From assembly GCF_000308855.1 (NCBI RefSeq), contig NZ_BAGM01000101.1, forward strand, positions 62,001 through 126,000: a DNA stretch of 64,000 bases. The letters run 5' to 3'. The stretch is from Nocardia veterana NBRC 100344. Lineage in GTDB: Bacteria; Actinomycetota; Actinomycetes; Mycobacteriales; Mycobacteriaceae. Position numbers and translations under genes: made by a program. This document shows positions 17,245-25,354 of the stretch, one piece after another. Position 1 is the first letter of the stretch. Every line of letters starts with the position of its first letter. Below the pieces are notes generated by a model. The model saw only the letters and a program-made list of their open reading frames with translations. It ran no database searches and was not told the origin of the DNA.

Positions 17245-18288
17245 TCACGGGATCAGTACGGCACGACCACGGATCAGCCCCTGGTCCAGTCGCTCGAATG
17301 CGGTCGGTCCCGCCGCGAGGTCGAAGCGTTCCACCGCGACGTCGATGGCGCCGCGTTGCGCCAGCGCGACCGCCGCGTAGAGGTCACTCTTGGTGCCGCC
17401 GTAGGACTTTCGAACGGTCGCGCCCCACGGCAGGCCGGGACCGCCGGCCGGTCCGGCGTCGATTCCCGGAATGCCGCCGTCGAGACCCACCATGCGGTAG
17501 GCCCCGTTCGGCGCGACCGATTCGACCGCCAGTTTCGCGGTGGCGTCGTTGCCGACGAAGTCGAAGACCGCTTCCGCGCCCCGGCCGCCGGTGCAGTCCA
17601 GAATGCGGGCGGCGGTGGTCTCGTCGGCCGTCATGACCAGGTCGGCGCCGCAGGCGGTGGCGAGTTCGAGCTTGTCCGGGGCGACATCCACGGCGATGAT
17701 CCGGCAGGCCGTGACGGCCTTCAGAATCTGCACCGCGACATGGCCGAGCCCGCCGATACCGATCGCCACCGCCGTCGCGCCGGGTCGCAACTGGTCGGCG
17801 GCACCGCGGATCGCGTGATACGGCGTCAGGGCCGCATCGGCCAGCGGCGCGGCGGTCGCGAAGTCCAGATCCCCGATCGGCACGAACGAGGTTGCCGGTA
17901 TCCGAACGTATTCCGCCATACCGCCGTCGGGTCCGAGTCCCGGGCACGGCGGCATCGCGGTGCGGCCCGCCGCCAGGCAGACGTTCTCGTTACCACTCAC
18001 ACACTCCCGGCACACCCCGCAGGACCAGCACAGGTAGACCAGGCCGCGCTCGCCCTCGATGCGGCCACCGACCTCGCTGCCGACCGCCGCGATGGTGCCC
18101 GCGATCTCGTGTCCCATCGTCAGCGGGTCCGCGCGCAACGGAAACGGCAACCCCAGCACGAAGGAATCCGAATGGCAGATGCCGGCGGCCCCCACCTGCA
18201 ACAGCAGGTCGGTGGGCCCGATCGTCGGAATCGGGACCTCACGCAGCTCCAGCGTGCCCGGCCCGGTCAATTGCAATGCCCGCATCAT
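17245..18288 (-). CDS. Zinc-dependent alcohol dehydrogenase (MDR family)
   Basis: NAD-type medium-chain dehydrogenase of 347 aa. Catalytic zinc ligands appear in GAAGICHSD (Cys about residue 37) and TMGHEIAG (His-Glu). The structural zinc loop is CWSCGVCRECVSGNENVC, four cysteines. The Rossmann fold carries GIGGLGHVAVQI. Start: of two adjacent ATGs, 18288 has GAGGA 5 nt upstream; the longer open frame would run into the operator. First gene of the operon with acyl-CoA ligase and amidohydrolase, transcribed divergently from the TetR gene. A likely promoter is TGGACG-17 bp-TACCGT, overlapping the operator. Confidence 0.9.
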   Translation of the reverse strand: MMRALQLTGPGTLELREVPIPTIGPTDLLLQVGAAGICHSDSFVLGLPFPLRADPLTMGHEIAGTIAAVGSEVGGRIEGERGLVYLCWSCGVCRECVSGNENVCLAAGRTAMPPCPGLGPDGGMAEYVRIPATSFVPIGDLDFATAAPLADAALTPYHAIRGAADQLRPGATAVAIGIGGLGHVAVQILKAVTACRIIAVDVAPDKLELATACGADLVMTADETTAARILDCTGGRGAEAVFDFVGNDATAKLAVESVAPNGAYRMVGLDGGIPGIDAGPAGGPGLPWGATVRKSYGGTKSDLYAAVALAQRGAIDVAVERFDLAAGPTAFERLDQGLIRGRAVLIP

Positions 18289-18347
18289 CTGTTTCCTCAC
18301 CGCGGCGTTCGGCGCACAGCCGGACGTGACGTGGCACACACGGTAGC

Positions 18348-18374
18348 ACTCGCTGGACACAGCGTCCAGTGAGT
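18348..18374. promoter_or_regulatory. TetR operator between the dehydrogenase operon and its repressor
   Basis: ACTCGCTGGAC (18348-18358) and GTCCAGTGAGT (18364-18374) form an inverted repeat, 10 of 11 positions paired, with 5 bp in the centre. It covers the probable minus-strand -35/-10 region of the dehydrogenase operon and lies where the -35 of tetR would be. That placement suits a repressor controlling itself and the divergent operon. Confidence 0.7.
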
Positions 18375-18397
18375 TGGCGGGCGTCTATCATCTAGAC

Positions 18398-19021
18398 ATG
18401 CCTTCGGAATCGACCACGCGGCGCGGATCGCTGCGCGATGAGCAGAAGCGGGCCACGCGGATGCGCATCGTGGAGGAGGCACGGCAATTGTTCGTGCGCG
18501 AGGGCTATCTGGGGGTGCGCGTGGACGACATCGCGGCGGCGGTGGGTTGCAGCCGGGCCACCTTCTATCTGCACTTCACCGGAAAAACCGAGGTGTTGCG
18601 GGCGATCGCCGAACAGGGCACGCTGGCCAGCGTCCAATTCTTCTATCGAGATCTGGACCGGGTACTGGCCACCGGTTCCCGCGCGGAATTCACCACCTGG
18701 ATGCGCCAGGCCATCGAATGGTTCTTCGACAACAAGGATCTGCTGCCCGCCTGGGACGAGGCGACGGCCCTGGAACCGGAATTCCGCGACATCGCCCGTG
18801 AGGGCATCATGCAACTGGCCGACAGCATGCCCGACTATCTGGCGCGCTGGCCCGAGAGCCGGCGCGACGAGGCGCGGCTGCGCATCGAACTTCTCGTCGC
18901 CCAGTTGGAGCGCTTCTTCACCCGCTGGGCCATGCAGGGCACGATCGAGGTCACCGCGGCCGCGGCCGCCGAGGTGCTCACCGATATCTGGTTCCCGGCC
19001 CTACAGGCTCCGGAGAACTGA
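18398..19021 (+). CDS. TetR/AcrR family transcriptional repressor
   Basis: One-component repressor of 207 aa. The N-terminal helix-turn-helix is clear: RMRIVEEARQLFVREGY then VDDIAAAVGCSRATFYLHFTGKTEVLRAI (about residues 22-70). The C-terminal domain, which would bind an inducer, is not assignable. I chose the ATG at 18398 because TATCAT (18386-18391) sits 6 nt before it, predicting a leaderless transcript. Divergent from the dehydrogenase-ligase-amidohydrolase operon across a 27-bp dyad, so it most likely represses that operon and itself, with an operon substrate as inducer. Confidence 0.88.
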   Translation: MPSESTTRRGSLRDEQKRATRMRIVEEARQLFVREGYLGVRVDDIAAAVGCSRATFYLHFTGKTEVLRAIAEQGTLASVQFFYRDLDRVLATGSRAEFTTWMRQAIEWFFDNKDLLPAWDEATALEPEFRDIAREGIMQLADSMPDYLARWPESRRDEARLRIELLVAQLERFFTRWAMQGTIEVTAAAAAEVLTDIWFPALQAPEN

Positions 19022-19048
19022 AAACTACTGCCGGGCACGGCATTGCGG

Positions 19049-19384
19049 CTATTTGGGCGGCAGTGAGCGCGCGTAGCCGAAACCGCGGTCCAGCCAGGTG
19101 CTGAGCACATCGTCGTCGCCGAGAGACTCCGGCGCCACCCGCAGCCAGTTCCGCATCTCCCGGCCGCCCATCACCATCGGCGCCACCCCGGAGCCGTCGA
19201 CGAGTTCCTCGGCCAGTTCGGGGTCGACCCGGACCAGCAGACCACCCTGACCGCTCGCCGCCACCGCCATATTGCCGCCGACCAGAAAGGCCAGCCCACC
19301 GAACATTCGCTTTTCGACCGTCTCGGCCACCGCGGGCCCGAGCAGGTCCCGGATCCGATCGGCCAATTCCTCGTCGTAGGCCAT
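19049..19384 (-). CDS. TfoX N-terminal domain protein
   Basis: Small protein of 111 aa consisting of a single TfoX/Sxy N-terminal domain. Characteristic stretches are MAYDEELADRIRDLLG at the start, EKRMFGGLAFLVGGNMAVA and ELVDGSGVAPMVMGGREMRNWLRV. In gamma-proteobacteria TfoX governs competence, but stand-alone domains of this kind in actinomycetes have no known role. Another in-frame ATG lies 15 nt upstream; I prefer the MAYDEE start common to the family, though no strong ribosome site marks either. Confidence 0.8.
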   Translation of the reverse strand: MAYDEELADRIRDLLGPAVAETVEKRMFGGLAFLVGGNMAVAASGQGGLLVRVDPELAEELVDGSGVAPMVMGGREMRNWLRVAPESLGDDDVLSTWLDRGFGYARSLPPK

Positions 19385-19516
19385 ACGGCATTGTTCCATC
19401 GCCCACCGACAGGGTGCACCGGCCGGAACCGACCACGAAGAATTCACCGAGAATTCGCGCCGTTGGGAACCCACAGTGGTTGCTCCGGTGCGGTGGTTGG
19501 ACCAGCATCCAACCCC

Positions 19517-21217
19517 ATGCGGAATCGCTTGAACCCTGCCGGTGATATCCCCGATACCGGAATTCCCGAACAGCTGGCCGCCACCATGACCATGGCCGAA
19601 CAGCACGAATGGCACCGGGGGTATCTGCGCCGGCGGGCGGTGTCGCGACGCAATTTCCTGCGCGGCTCGGCTGCCGCCGCCGCGGTGGCCGCCGTCGGCA
19701 CCTCGCCGTTCGGCAGCCGGGCCTACGCCGAGGAGGCCCAGCTCGCGGTGGGCGGCCGGCACGTCGGCTACGGCCCGGACGCGGCGAGCCAGCTTCGCTT
19801 CGGTGCGCAACTGTCCCGGAATCCGCACGGCGCCAAGGTATTTCTCGATCACGGCCCCACCCCGGCCCTCGGCGCGAGTGTCGAGGCCGAGGTGCGTGAT
19901 CTGGTCACCCGCATCCCCACCAGCGACGGCGGTGTCCTGGCCGCCGAACAGTTCTACGCGCACGCACCGGTCGACGGCCTGCCCGGGCGGATTCCGCACT
20001 TCTACCGCTGGCGCACCTCGGACGGATTCGTCGGCGACATCCGGTCCGCCTCGACGGCCATGCCGAGCGTCCGAAACGCCGTCCTGCCCTTCCGATTCAC
20101 CATGATGGGTGACCAGGGCACCGACGACACACCCACCCAGCCCGCCGGTGTCGCGCCCGGCGACTACGACGACAAGTACTACAAGCCCGACAACGACCCG
20201 GCCGCTCCGCACGCGGACAACGTGCTGAATCAGATCGTGGCCTGCCGACCCGATTTCCATGTGCTGGCCGGGGACATCGCCTACGCCGATCCGTCCGGAG
20301 CCGGCAAGAAGCCACAATTCGTCCCCGCCGGCGGTAAGGCCGCCGACGGCTTCGACAAGTTCAATCCGTATGTGTGGGACGTGTATTTCGGCGCCATCGA
20401 GGCCAGCGCGTCGACGACGCCGTGGATGTTCGCCACCGGCAACCACGACATGGAAGCCGCCTACGACACCCACGGGTACGGCGGACACCTCGCCCGCCTG
20501 GATTTTCCCGGTAACGGCCCGGCGGGCTGCCCGTCGGCGTACTCGTTCAGCTACGGCAACGTGGCCGTGCTGTCGCTCGACGCCAACGACGTCTCCTACG
20601 AGATCAAGGCCAACACCGGATATTCCGGTGGCGCCCAAACCGGTTGGGTGGAGCGCACACTGGCGGAGTACCGGTCGAATCCGAACATCGACTTCATCGT
20701 CTGCTTCTTCCACCACTGCGCCTATTCGACCACCGATTCCCATGCCTCCGACGGCGGTTTGCGCGACGCCTGGTGCGCCCTGTTCGACCGCTATCAGGTG
20801 GACCTGGTGTTGCAGGGGCACAACCACATCTTCGAACGCACCGATCCCATCCGCGGCGGGCGCCCGACCAAGGCGGCGGGTGACAACTCGATCGTCTACC
20901 CGGACGTCGACGGCACCGTCTACTACACCGTGGGCGGCGGCGGACGTCCACGTTACGGTTTCCAGCCCGGTTCGCCGGAGACCTACCGCGGTCACGAGGT
21001 CGCCGACACCACGGTCCCCAACAGCTACGTGTGGACGCCGGGCGGCACCAAATTGGACGAGGCCGCGCCCTGGTCCCGGGTGCGATTCCGCAACTACTCC
21101 TTCATCCGGGTCGATGTGCGGCCCGGCTTCTTCGCCAGCGAGATGGACGTGGTCGCGGTCGACGAGTACGGCCGGGAATTCGACAAGGTCACCTATCGGC
21201 GACAGGTGGGTCGCTGA
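19517..21217 (+). CDS. Tat-exported purple acid phosphatase-like metallophosphatase
   Basis: Secreted phosphoesterase of 566 aa. The N-terminus carries a twin-arginine signal (SRRNFLRGS around residue 44) and an Ala-rich hydrophobic stretch ending near SRAYAEE, so it is exported folded with its metals. After a fibronectin-like N-terminal region the dinuclear metal motifs follow in order: MGDQGTDD, AGDIAYAD, TGNHDME, FHHCAYS and GHNHIFER. This order fits purple acid phosphatases, which release phosphate from organic esters. It is probably used for phosphate scavenging, but no Pho box could be identified. Confidence 0.85.
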   Translation: MRNRLNPAGDIPDTGIPEQLAATMTMAEQHEWHRGYLRRRAVSRRNFLRGSAAAAAVAAVGTSPFGSRAYAEEAQLAVGGRHVGYGPDAASQLRFGAQLSRNPHGAKVFLDHGPTPALGASVEAEVRDLVTRIPTSDGGVLAAEQFYAHAPVDGLPGRIPHFYRWRTSDGFVGDIRSASTAMPSVRNAVLPFRFTMMGDQGTDDTPTQPAGVAPGDYDDKYYKPDNDPAAPHADNVLNQIVACRPDFHVLAGDIAYADPSGAGKKPQFVPAGGKAADGFDKFNPYVWDVYFGAIEASASTTPWMFATGNHDMEAAYDTHGYGGHLARLDFPGNGPAGCPSAYSFSYGNVAVLSLDANDVSYEIKANTGYSGGAQTGWVERTLAEYRSNPNIDFIVCFFHHCAYSTTDSHASDGGLRDAWCALFDRYQVDLVLQGHNHIFERTDPIRGGRPTKAAGDNSIVYPDVDGTVYYTVGGGGRPRYGFQPGSPETYRGHEVADTTVPNSYVWTPGGTKLDEAAPWSRVRFRNYSFIRVDVRPGFFASEMDVVAVDEYGREFDKVTYRRQVGR

Positions 21218-21245
21218 CCACCGGCGTACCTTCGGTCAACCCGAT

Positions 21246-21283
21246 GGTCCGCTGAGTCGTTACGGCCGGCCGCTGAGCGGACC
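21246..21283. other. Inverted repeat between phosphatase and F420 oxidoreductase genes
   Basis: GGTCCGCT (21246-21253) and AGCGGACC (21276-21283) pair perfectly around a GC-rich loop. It lies 29 nt after the phosphatase stop and 33 nt before the next start. It could be a terminator without a U-tract or an operator for the LLM gene; the sequence does not decide. Confidence 0.35.
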
Positions 21284-21316
21284 GCGCCCCCGGGGCGGGC
21301 ACGGCGAGCCACCACG

Positions 21317-22210
21317 ATGGCGGATATGCGTTTCCATTTCGCCGAGGCCGCCGGCGAACCCACCCACTGGGTCGACCTCGCCCGCGCGGCGGAGGCGGCC
21401 GGGTTCACCGGCATCTGCCTGGCGGACAGCCTGGCCTATCCCCGCGACGGCGACTCGCGCTACCCCTACACCGCGGACGGCCGACGAGAGTTCCTGCGCG
21501 GCAAGCCTTTTCCCGAGCCGCTGATCGCCGCCACCGCGATCGCGACGGCGACGCGCACCCTCCGGGTGACGCCGTTCGTCTTGAAACTGCCGGTGCGCCC
21601 GCCCGTACTGGTCGCCAAGCAGGCCGCCACCCTGGCCGTGCTGAGCGGGAACCGGTTGTCACTGGGGGTCGGAATCAGTCCGTGGCCACAGGATTTCGCC
21701 ATGATGGGCGTGCCGTTCGAGAGCCGCGGCGCCCGCTTGGACGAAGCGATCGACATCGTGCGCGGGCTGTGCCGCGGCGGTGAATTCGGTTACCGGGGAC
21801 GGCTGTACGACCTGCCCGCGGTGACCATCGATCCGGTGCCCACCGAACCGATTCCGATCCTCGTCGGCGGGCACAGCGAGGCCGCGCTGCGGCGCGCCGT
21901 CGTCCGCGGCGACGGCTGGATGCACGCGGGCGGCGATCCGGAGGAACTGACCGCGCTGCTGCGCCGCCTCGCCGAATTGCGCTCGGAATACGAAGTTTCC
22001 GTTCCCCGCAGCGGAGAGTTCCGGATCCACGCGGTGCCACGCGACGTCTTCGATCGTGACGGCCTCGAGCGACTGGCCGCATCCGGCGTCACCGATGTGA
22101 TCGTCGGTTTCCGCAGCGCCTACGACACCGCACCGGATACCCGCAGCCTCACCGAGAAGATCGACGCGATCACCCGCTACGGCGATCGCGTCATCGCCGC
22201 GTACCGATAG
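21317..22210 (+). CDS. LLM-class F420-dependent oxidoreductase (TIGR03619-like)
   Basis: Luciferase-like TIM-barrel enzyme of 297 aa, probably using reduced F420 and of unknown substrate. Visible hallmarks are RFHFAEAAGEPTHWVDLARAAE at the N-terminus, LRVTPFVLKLPVRPPVLVAKQAATLAVLSGNRL (about residues 77-110), LGVGISPWPQDFAMMG and PIPILVGGHSEAALRRA. A second in-frame ATG lies 9 nt downstream and cannot be excluded. The next gene, a SnoaL-like protein, starts 7 nt after the stop, so the two form an operon and may act on the same lipid or polyketide-like compound. Confidence 0.85.
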   Translation: MADMRFHFAEAAGEPTHWVDLARAAEAAGFTGICLADSLAYPRDGDSRYPYTADGRREFLRGKPFPEPLIAATAIATATRTLRVTPFVLKLPVRPPVLVAKQAATLAVLSGNRLSLGVGISPWPQDFAMMGVPFESRGARLDEAIDIVRGLCRGGEFGYRGRLYDLPAVTIDPVPTEPIPILVGGHSEAALRRAVVRGDGWMHAGGDPEELTALLRRLAELRSEYEVSVPRSGEFRIHAVPRDVFDRDGLERLAASGVTDVIVGFRSAYDTAPDTRSLTEKIDAITRYGDRVIAAYR

Positions 22211-22217
22211 GAGAATC

Positions 22218-22637
22218 ATGGCCGACCATCCGGCACGTGCGGCGGGACTGGCATCCCAGCGCGCCGTGCGCGACAAGGACCGGGACACCTGGCTGGACCT
22301 GTTCGCTTCGGACGCGGTGGTGGAGGATCCGATCGGGCGCTCACCATACGACCCGGTCGGTGACGGTCATCGCGGCCGGAACGCGATCGCCGCGTTCTGG
22401 GACCTGGCCATCGCCGGCAGCGACATCGACTTCCGGATGCGCGACTCCTACGCCTGCGGTGCCGAGGTCGCCTTCGTCGGCACCATCACCAGTGCCCGGC
22501 CCGGCCGCACCGTCGAGGTCGACGGTGTCTTCACCTATCGGGTGGACGCCGACGGGCGCATTCGCGCGTTGCGCGCGTACTGGGAACTCGATCGCGCCCG
22601 CCGCCACCCGACGGCACCCGGGAACGCCGGCAGCTGA
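22218..22637 (+). CDS. SnoaL-like / nuclear transport factor 2 family protein
   Basis: Small cytoplasmic protein (139 aa) with the cone-shaped SnoaL/ketosteroid-isomerase fold: SQRAVRDKDRDTWLDLFASDAVVEDPIG at the N-terminus and a C-terminal sheet ending in VDADGRIRALRAYWELD. Members include ketosteroid isomerases and small hydrolases or cyclases; Asp residues in the first motif could serve as general base, but no reaction can be assigned. The ATG has a strong TAGGAG upstream. Second gene of the operon with the F420 oxidoreductase; its stop lies 6 nt from the stop of the convergent mycolyltransferase gene. Confidence 0.8.
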   Translation: MADHPARAAGLASQRAVRDKDRDTWLDLFASDAVVEDPIGRSPYDPVGDGHRGRNAIAAFWDLAIAGSDIDFRMRDSYACGAEVAFVGTITSARPGRTVEVDGVFTYRVDADGRIRALRAYWELDRARRHPTAPGNAGS

Positions 22638-22643
22638 TCGTCC

Positions 22644-23627
22644 CTATACGCCCAGGGCGGGGGCGAACACCGGCCAGGAATCGTGCAGGTCGTCCTGCCA
22701 GTAGGTCCAGGCGTGGGTGCCGTTGCGGTACACCACCGTCGCCGGGATGCCGAGCCCGCCGAGCCGGTCGGTCAGCTGACGGGTGCAGGCGTTGACGACG
22801 CCCTCCATCACCCCGCCGACGGCCACGCGATTGACGAGCGCGCCCAGATCGCCGGCGATCGACGGGTCCGTAGGTGCCTCGTGCGCACCGGGCACCCCGT
22901 TACCTGCGGAGATGTAGAGCGCCGTACCCCGCAGCCGTTCGGCGTTCAGCACCGGATCGTGGGCCGCCCACGCCGGATCGCCGGGGCCACCCCACATATT
23001 CCCGGCGTTGGCGCCGAAAACACCCAGCTGCGTGTACACGTACGCCTGCGGAATCGCACCGCTGGTCAGCGGGCAACCACTGTAGGCGCCGACGGCCTGG
23101 TACAGCCCCGGCGACTGAATCGCCAGATCGAGTGCCGAGGTGGCCGACATCGAGGTACCCGCAACGGCATTGCGGCCCGTCATCTGGAATCGCGAATTCA
23201 GCAGGGGCGGCAGTTCGCGGGTCAGGAAGGTCGTCCACTCGTTGCGGCCGAGGACCGGATCGTCGGATTTCCAGTCGGTGTAGTAACTCGCCCGGCCGCC
23301 CATCGGGACGACCACATTGACCGGCTTGTCGGCGAAGAACTGCGCGACATCGGTGCGATTGGTCCACGGGCCGCCGTCCTCACCGCCGTCGACCGCATTG
23401 AGCAGATACAACGCGGGGGCCGCGAAATCCGGATGCGACATCCACACCGTGATCTGCTTGTTCATCGCCGGTGAATAGACCACCACCGAGTATTGCCGTC
23501 CGCCCAGCGGCCGCACATCGACGATGGCCGGATCACCGGGATCGGCCGAGGCCACCGCTGGCACGATCGCGGCAATCGAGGCGAAGGCGGCCAACAGGAC
23601 AGCAAAACAGCGTGGGAGCCGGTGCAT
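22644..23627 (-). CDS. Antigen 85-like mycolyltransferase/esterase, secreted
   Basis: Alpha/beta hydrolase of 327 aa in the antigen 85 / corynebacterial Myt family, enzymes that move mycolic acids between trehalose and cell-wall arabinogalactan. The signal peptide has a hydrophobic core FAVLLAAFASIAAIVPAV and probable cleavage after VASA near residue 28. The nucleophile is Ser159 in GTSMSA; the catalytic His is in GTHAWTYWQDDLH. The last element position of GxSMxG is Ala in place of Gly, a mild variant. I chose the ATG at 23627 because it starts the signal peptide. A paralogue is at 60923. Physiological substrate unproven. Confidence 0.87.
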   Translation of the reverse strand: MHRLPRCFAVLLAAFASIAAIVPAVASADPGDPAIVDVRPLGGRQYSVVVYSPAMNKQITVWMSHPDFAAPALYLLNAVDGGEDGGPWTNRTDVAQFFADKPVNVVVPMGGRASYYTDWKSDDPVLGRNEWTTFLTRELPPLLNSRFQMTGRNAVAGTSMSATSALDLAIQSPGLYQAVGAYSGCPLTSGAIPQAYVYTQLGVFGANAGNMWGGPGDPAWAAHDPVLNAERLRGTALYISAGNGVPGAHEAPTDPSIAGDLGALVNRVAVGGVMEGVVNACTRQLTDRLGGLGIPATVVYRNGTHAWTYWQDDLHDSWPVFAPALGV

Positions 23628-23804
23628 GCGTGGAGTATTGCACCCGGCTCCGGTCACCGCGGGGCACTCGGCGGGCGTGTTCGACCGCATCCGCGCGCGG
23701 TTGGTTATGTCGACCTCTGCCGGCGCCGGACTCGCATCCGGTCGGCTATCCGCCGGCGCGGCCACGCGGACGCCGCCGGCTCGGTGGCGGCGTCCGGCAG
23801 CCGG

Positions 23805-24251
23805 TCAGTTCGCGGCGACCGCGTCGCGGATCGCGGCGAGATCGATCTTCGACATGGTGCGTAGGGCCGCACCGGCCGCGGCCGCGTGCTCGCCGCGCAT
23901 CAGCTCCGGCAGTTCGGCGGGCACGACCTGCCAGGACAGGCCGTAGCGGTCGGTCAGCCATCCGCACGGGCCGGGCTTGCCGGCTGCGGTCAGCGCGGCC
24001 CACAACCGGTCCACCTCGTCCTGTCCCTCGACCACCACCTGGATCGAGGCGGCATCGGTGAACCGGTGGCCCGGGCCACCGTTCATCAGCGTGACCGCGT
24101 GGCCGGCCAATTCGGCCGACACGATGAACACCGAGCCGTCCGGATTGCGGGTGATGTCGACGATGCGGGAGCCGGGAACCCGCTCGGTGTAGAACCGGGC
24201 GGCCTCCTCGGCCTCACTGTCGAACCAGAGGAAAGTGTTGACGGCGGTCAT
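23805..24251 (-). CDS. VOC family protein (PhnB/glyoxalase-like)
   Basis: Protein of 148 aa of the vicinal-oxygen-chelate superfamily, PhnB/3-demethylubiquinone-methyltransferase-like subgroup. It begins NTFLWFDSEAEEAARFYTERVPGS and contains NGGPGHRFTDAASIQV and GWLTDRYGLSWQVVP, typical of this group. The reaction is unknown. Such genes often belong to ECF42 regulons, and here an ECF42-type promoter lies 44 nt upstream. AGGAG precedes the ATG. Transcribed alone on the minus strand, downstream of the XRE regulator gene. Confidence 0.85.
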   Translation of the reverse strand: MTAVNTFLWFDSEAEEAARFYTERVPGSRIVDITRNPDGSVFIVSAELAGHAVTLMNGGPGHRFTDAASIQVVVEGQDEVDRLWAALTAAGKPGPCGWLTDRYGLSWQVVPAELPELMRGEHAAAAGAALRTMSKIDLAAIRDAVAAN

Positions 24252-24294
24252 GATCGCTCCTGGGGTGTGTTGTCCAACCTGTTGTCACCCCTTG

Positions 24295-24321
24295 GTCGAC
24301 GCCGGTCACGCGTCTTCGACA
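24295..24321 (-). promoter_or_regulatory. ECF42-type promoter of the VOC gene
   Basis: Read on the minus strand, TGTCGA (24321-24316), a 17-bp spacer and CGAC (24298-24295) precede the VOC start. An A/T-rich run (GAAAAATTTCCGAAGAAATT) lies upstream, as at the two YCII operons. The gene has no sigma factor beside it, so one of the factors encoded at 11252 or 49722 may act here in trans. Confidence 0.65.
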
Positions 24322-24405
24322 CACTTCGCGAAATTTCTTCGGAAATTTTTCCTACGCCCCGGTCCGGCGCGATCCCGGCCGAGCGATCCCGATCGTTTTC
24401 CGGCG

Positions 24406-25236
24406 CTACTCCGCCGAGAGCCGATCCAGCGCGGCCCGACTCGAATCGTCGGCGGCGCGGTAGATGATCAGCCGCTGATCCGGGTCCTGCAGTGGCATCA
24501 GCGCCTCGAAGGTCACCGTGACCGGACCGACGCGCGGATGATGCATCGTCTTGCGGCCGCGGCCCTGCACCCGCACATCGCGGCGCTCCCACAGCTGTGC
24601 GAATTCCGGACTGCGGCTGCGGAATTCGTCGATCAGCTCGGCGAGCACCCGATCGTCGGGGTGGGCCGCCCAGGCCGCGCGCAGGCCCGCGATCCCCTCC
24701 CTGACCGTGTGTTCGCGGTCGGCATAGAAGTTGGCCATCCCCGGATACAGCAGGCACAGCCACATCGAGTTGCGCTGGCGCGGCGGCAGGGCGTCGAAAT
24801 CCAGCAGCAGCCGCGACATCTCGCGATTCCAGGCCAGGATGTCGTAGCGATGGTTGAGCACCATGGCCGGCAGCGGGGCCAGATCCGCCACCAGCCCGAC
24901 CAGCTCCGGCGACGCGGTGGTCGCCGGTTTGGCATCGTCCGGCGGCCGCTGCCGGGCCAGATCGAACAGGTACATGCGTTCATCCGGACCCAGTCGCAAC
25001 GCCTGGGCCAACGCGTCGAGCACCTCCGGCGAGGGCCGCAGACCCCGGCCCTGTTCCAGCCGCACGATGTAGTCGGTGCTCACCCCGGCCAGGTCGGCCA
25101 CCTCCTCGCGGCGCAGCCCCGGGGTCCGACGGGTCTGCCGGCGCTGCGGCAGTCCGAAATCGCGCGGGTCCAGTCGCTCCCGCCGGGTGCGCAGAAACGC
25201 GCCCAGCTCCTGTGTCACTTCCACGGTCCCGGTCAT
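24406..25236 (-). CDS. XRE-family regulator with MmyB-like ligand domain
   Basis: Transcription factor of 276 aa. Residues of about 9-85 form an XRE helix-turn-helix (GLRREEVADLAGVSTDYIVRLEQGR is the recognition part). Residues of about 105-270 form the MmyB-like PAS-related domain (AMVLNHRYDILAWNREMSRLL, later HPRVGPVTVTFEALMPLQDPDQRL). In Streptomyces such regulators sense a fatty acid and control a divergent oxidoreductase gene. Here an aldo/keto reductase is divergent with 118 bp between, the likely target. An imperfect dyad CCTGG/CCAGG around 25257-25279 may be the operator. Confidence 0.88.
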   Translation of the reverse strand: MTGTVEVTQELGAFLRTRRERLDPRDFGLPQRRQTRRTPGLRREEVADLAGVSTDYIVRLEQGRGLRPSPEVLDALAQALRLGPDERMYLFDLARQRPPDDAKPATTASPELVGLVADLAPLPAMVLNHRYDILAWNREMSRLLLDFDALPPRQRNSMWLCLLYPGMANFYADREHTVREGIAGLRAAWAAHPDDRVLAELIDEFRSRSPEFAQLWERRDVRVQGRGRKTMHHPRVGPVTVTFEALMPLQDPDQRLIIYRAADDSSRAALDRLSAE

Positions 25237-25354
25237 CGCTGTCGATCCTACGACCAGCCTGGTACCGGCGATCCCAGGAAAAACCCTCCCTTACCGTGAC
25301 CGTCGGGGTCCGCGCACACTTGCCGTCGAGGTCGAATCCACACAGGAGGAAGAT

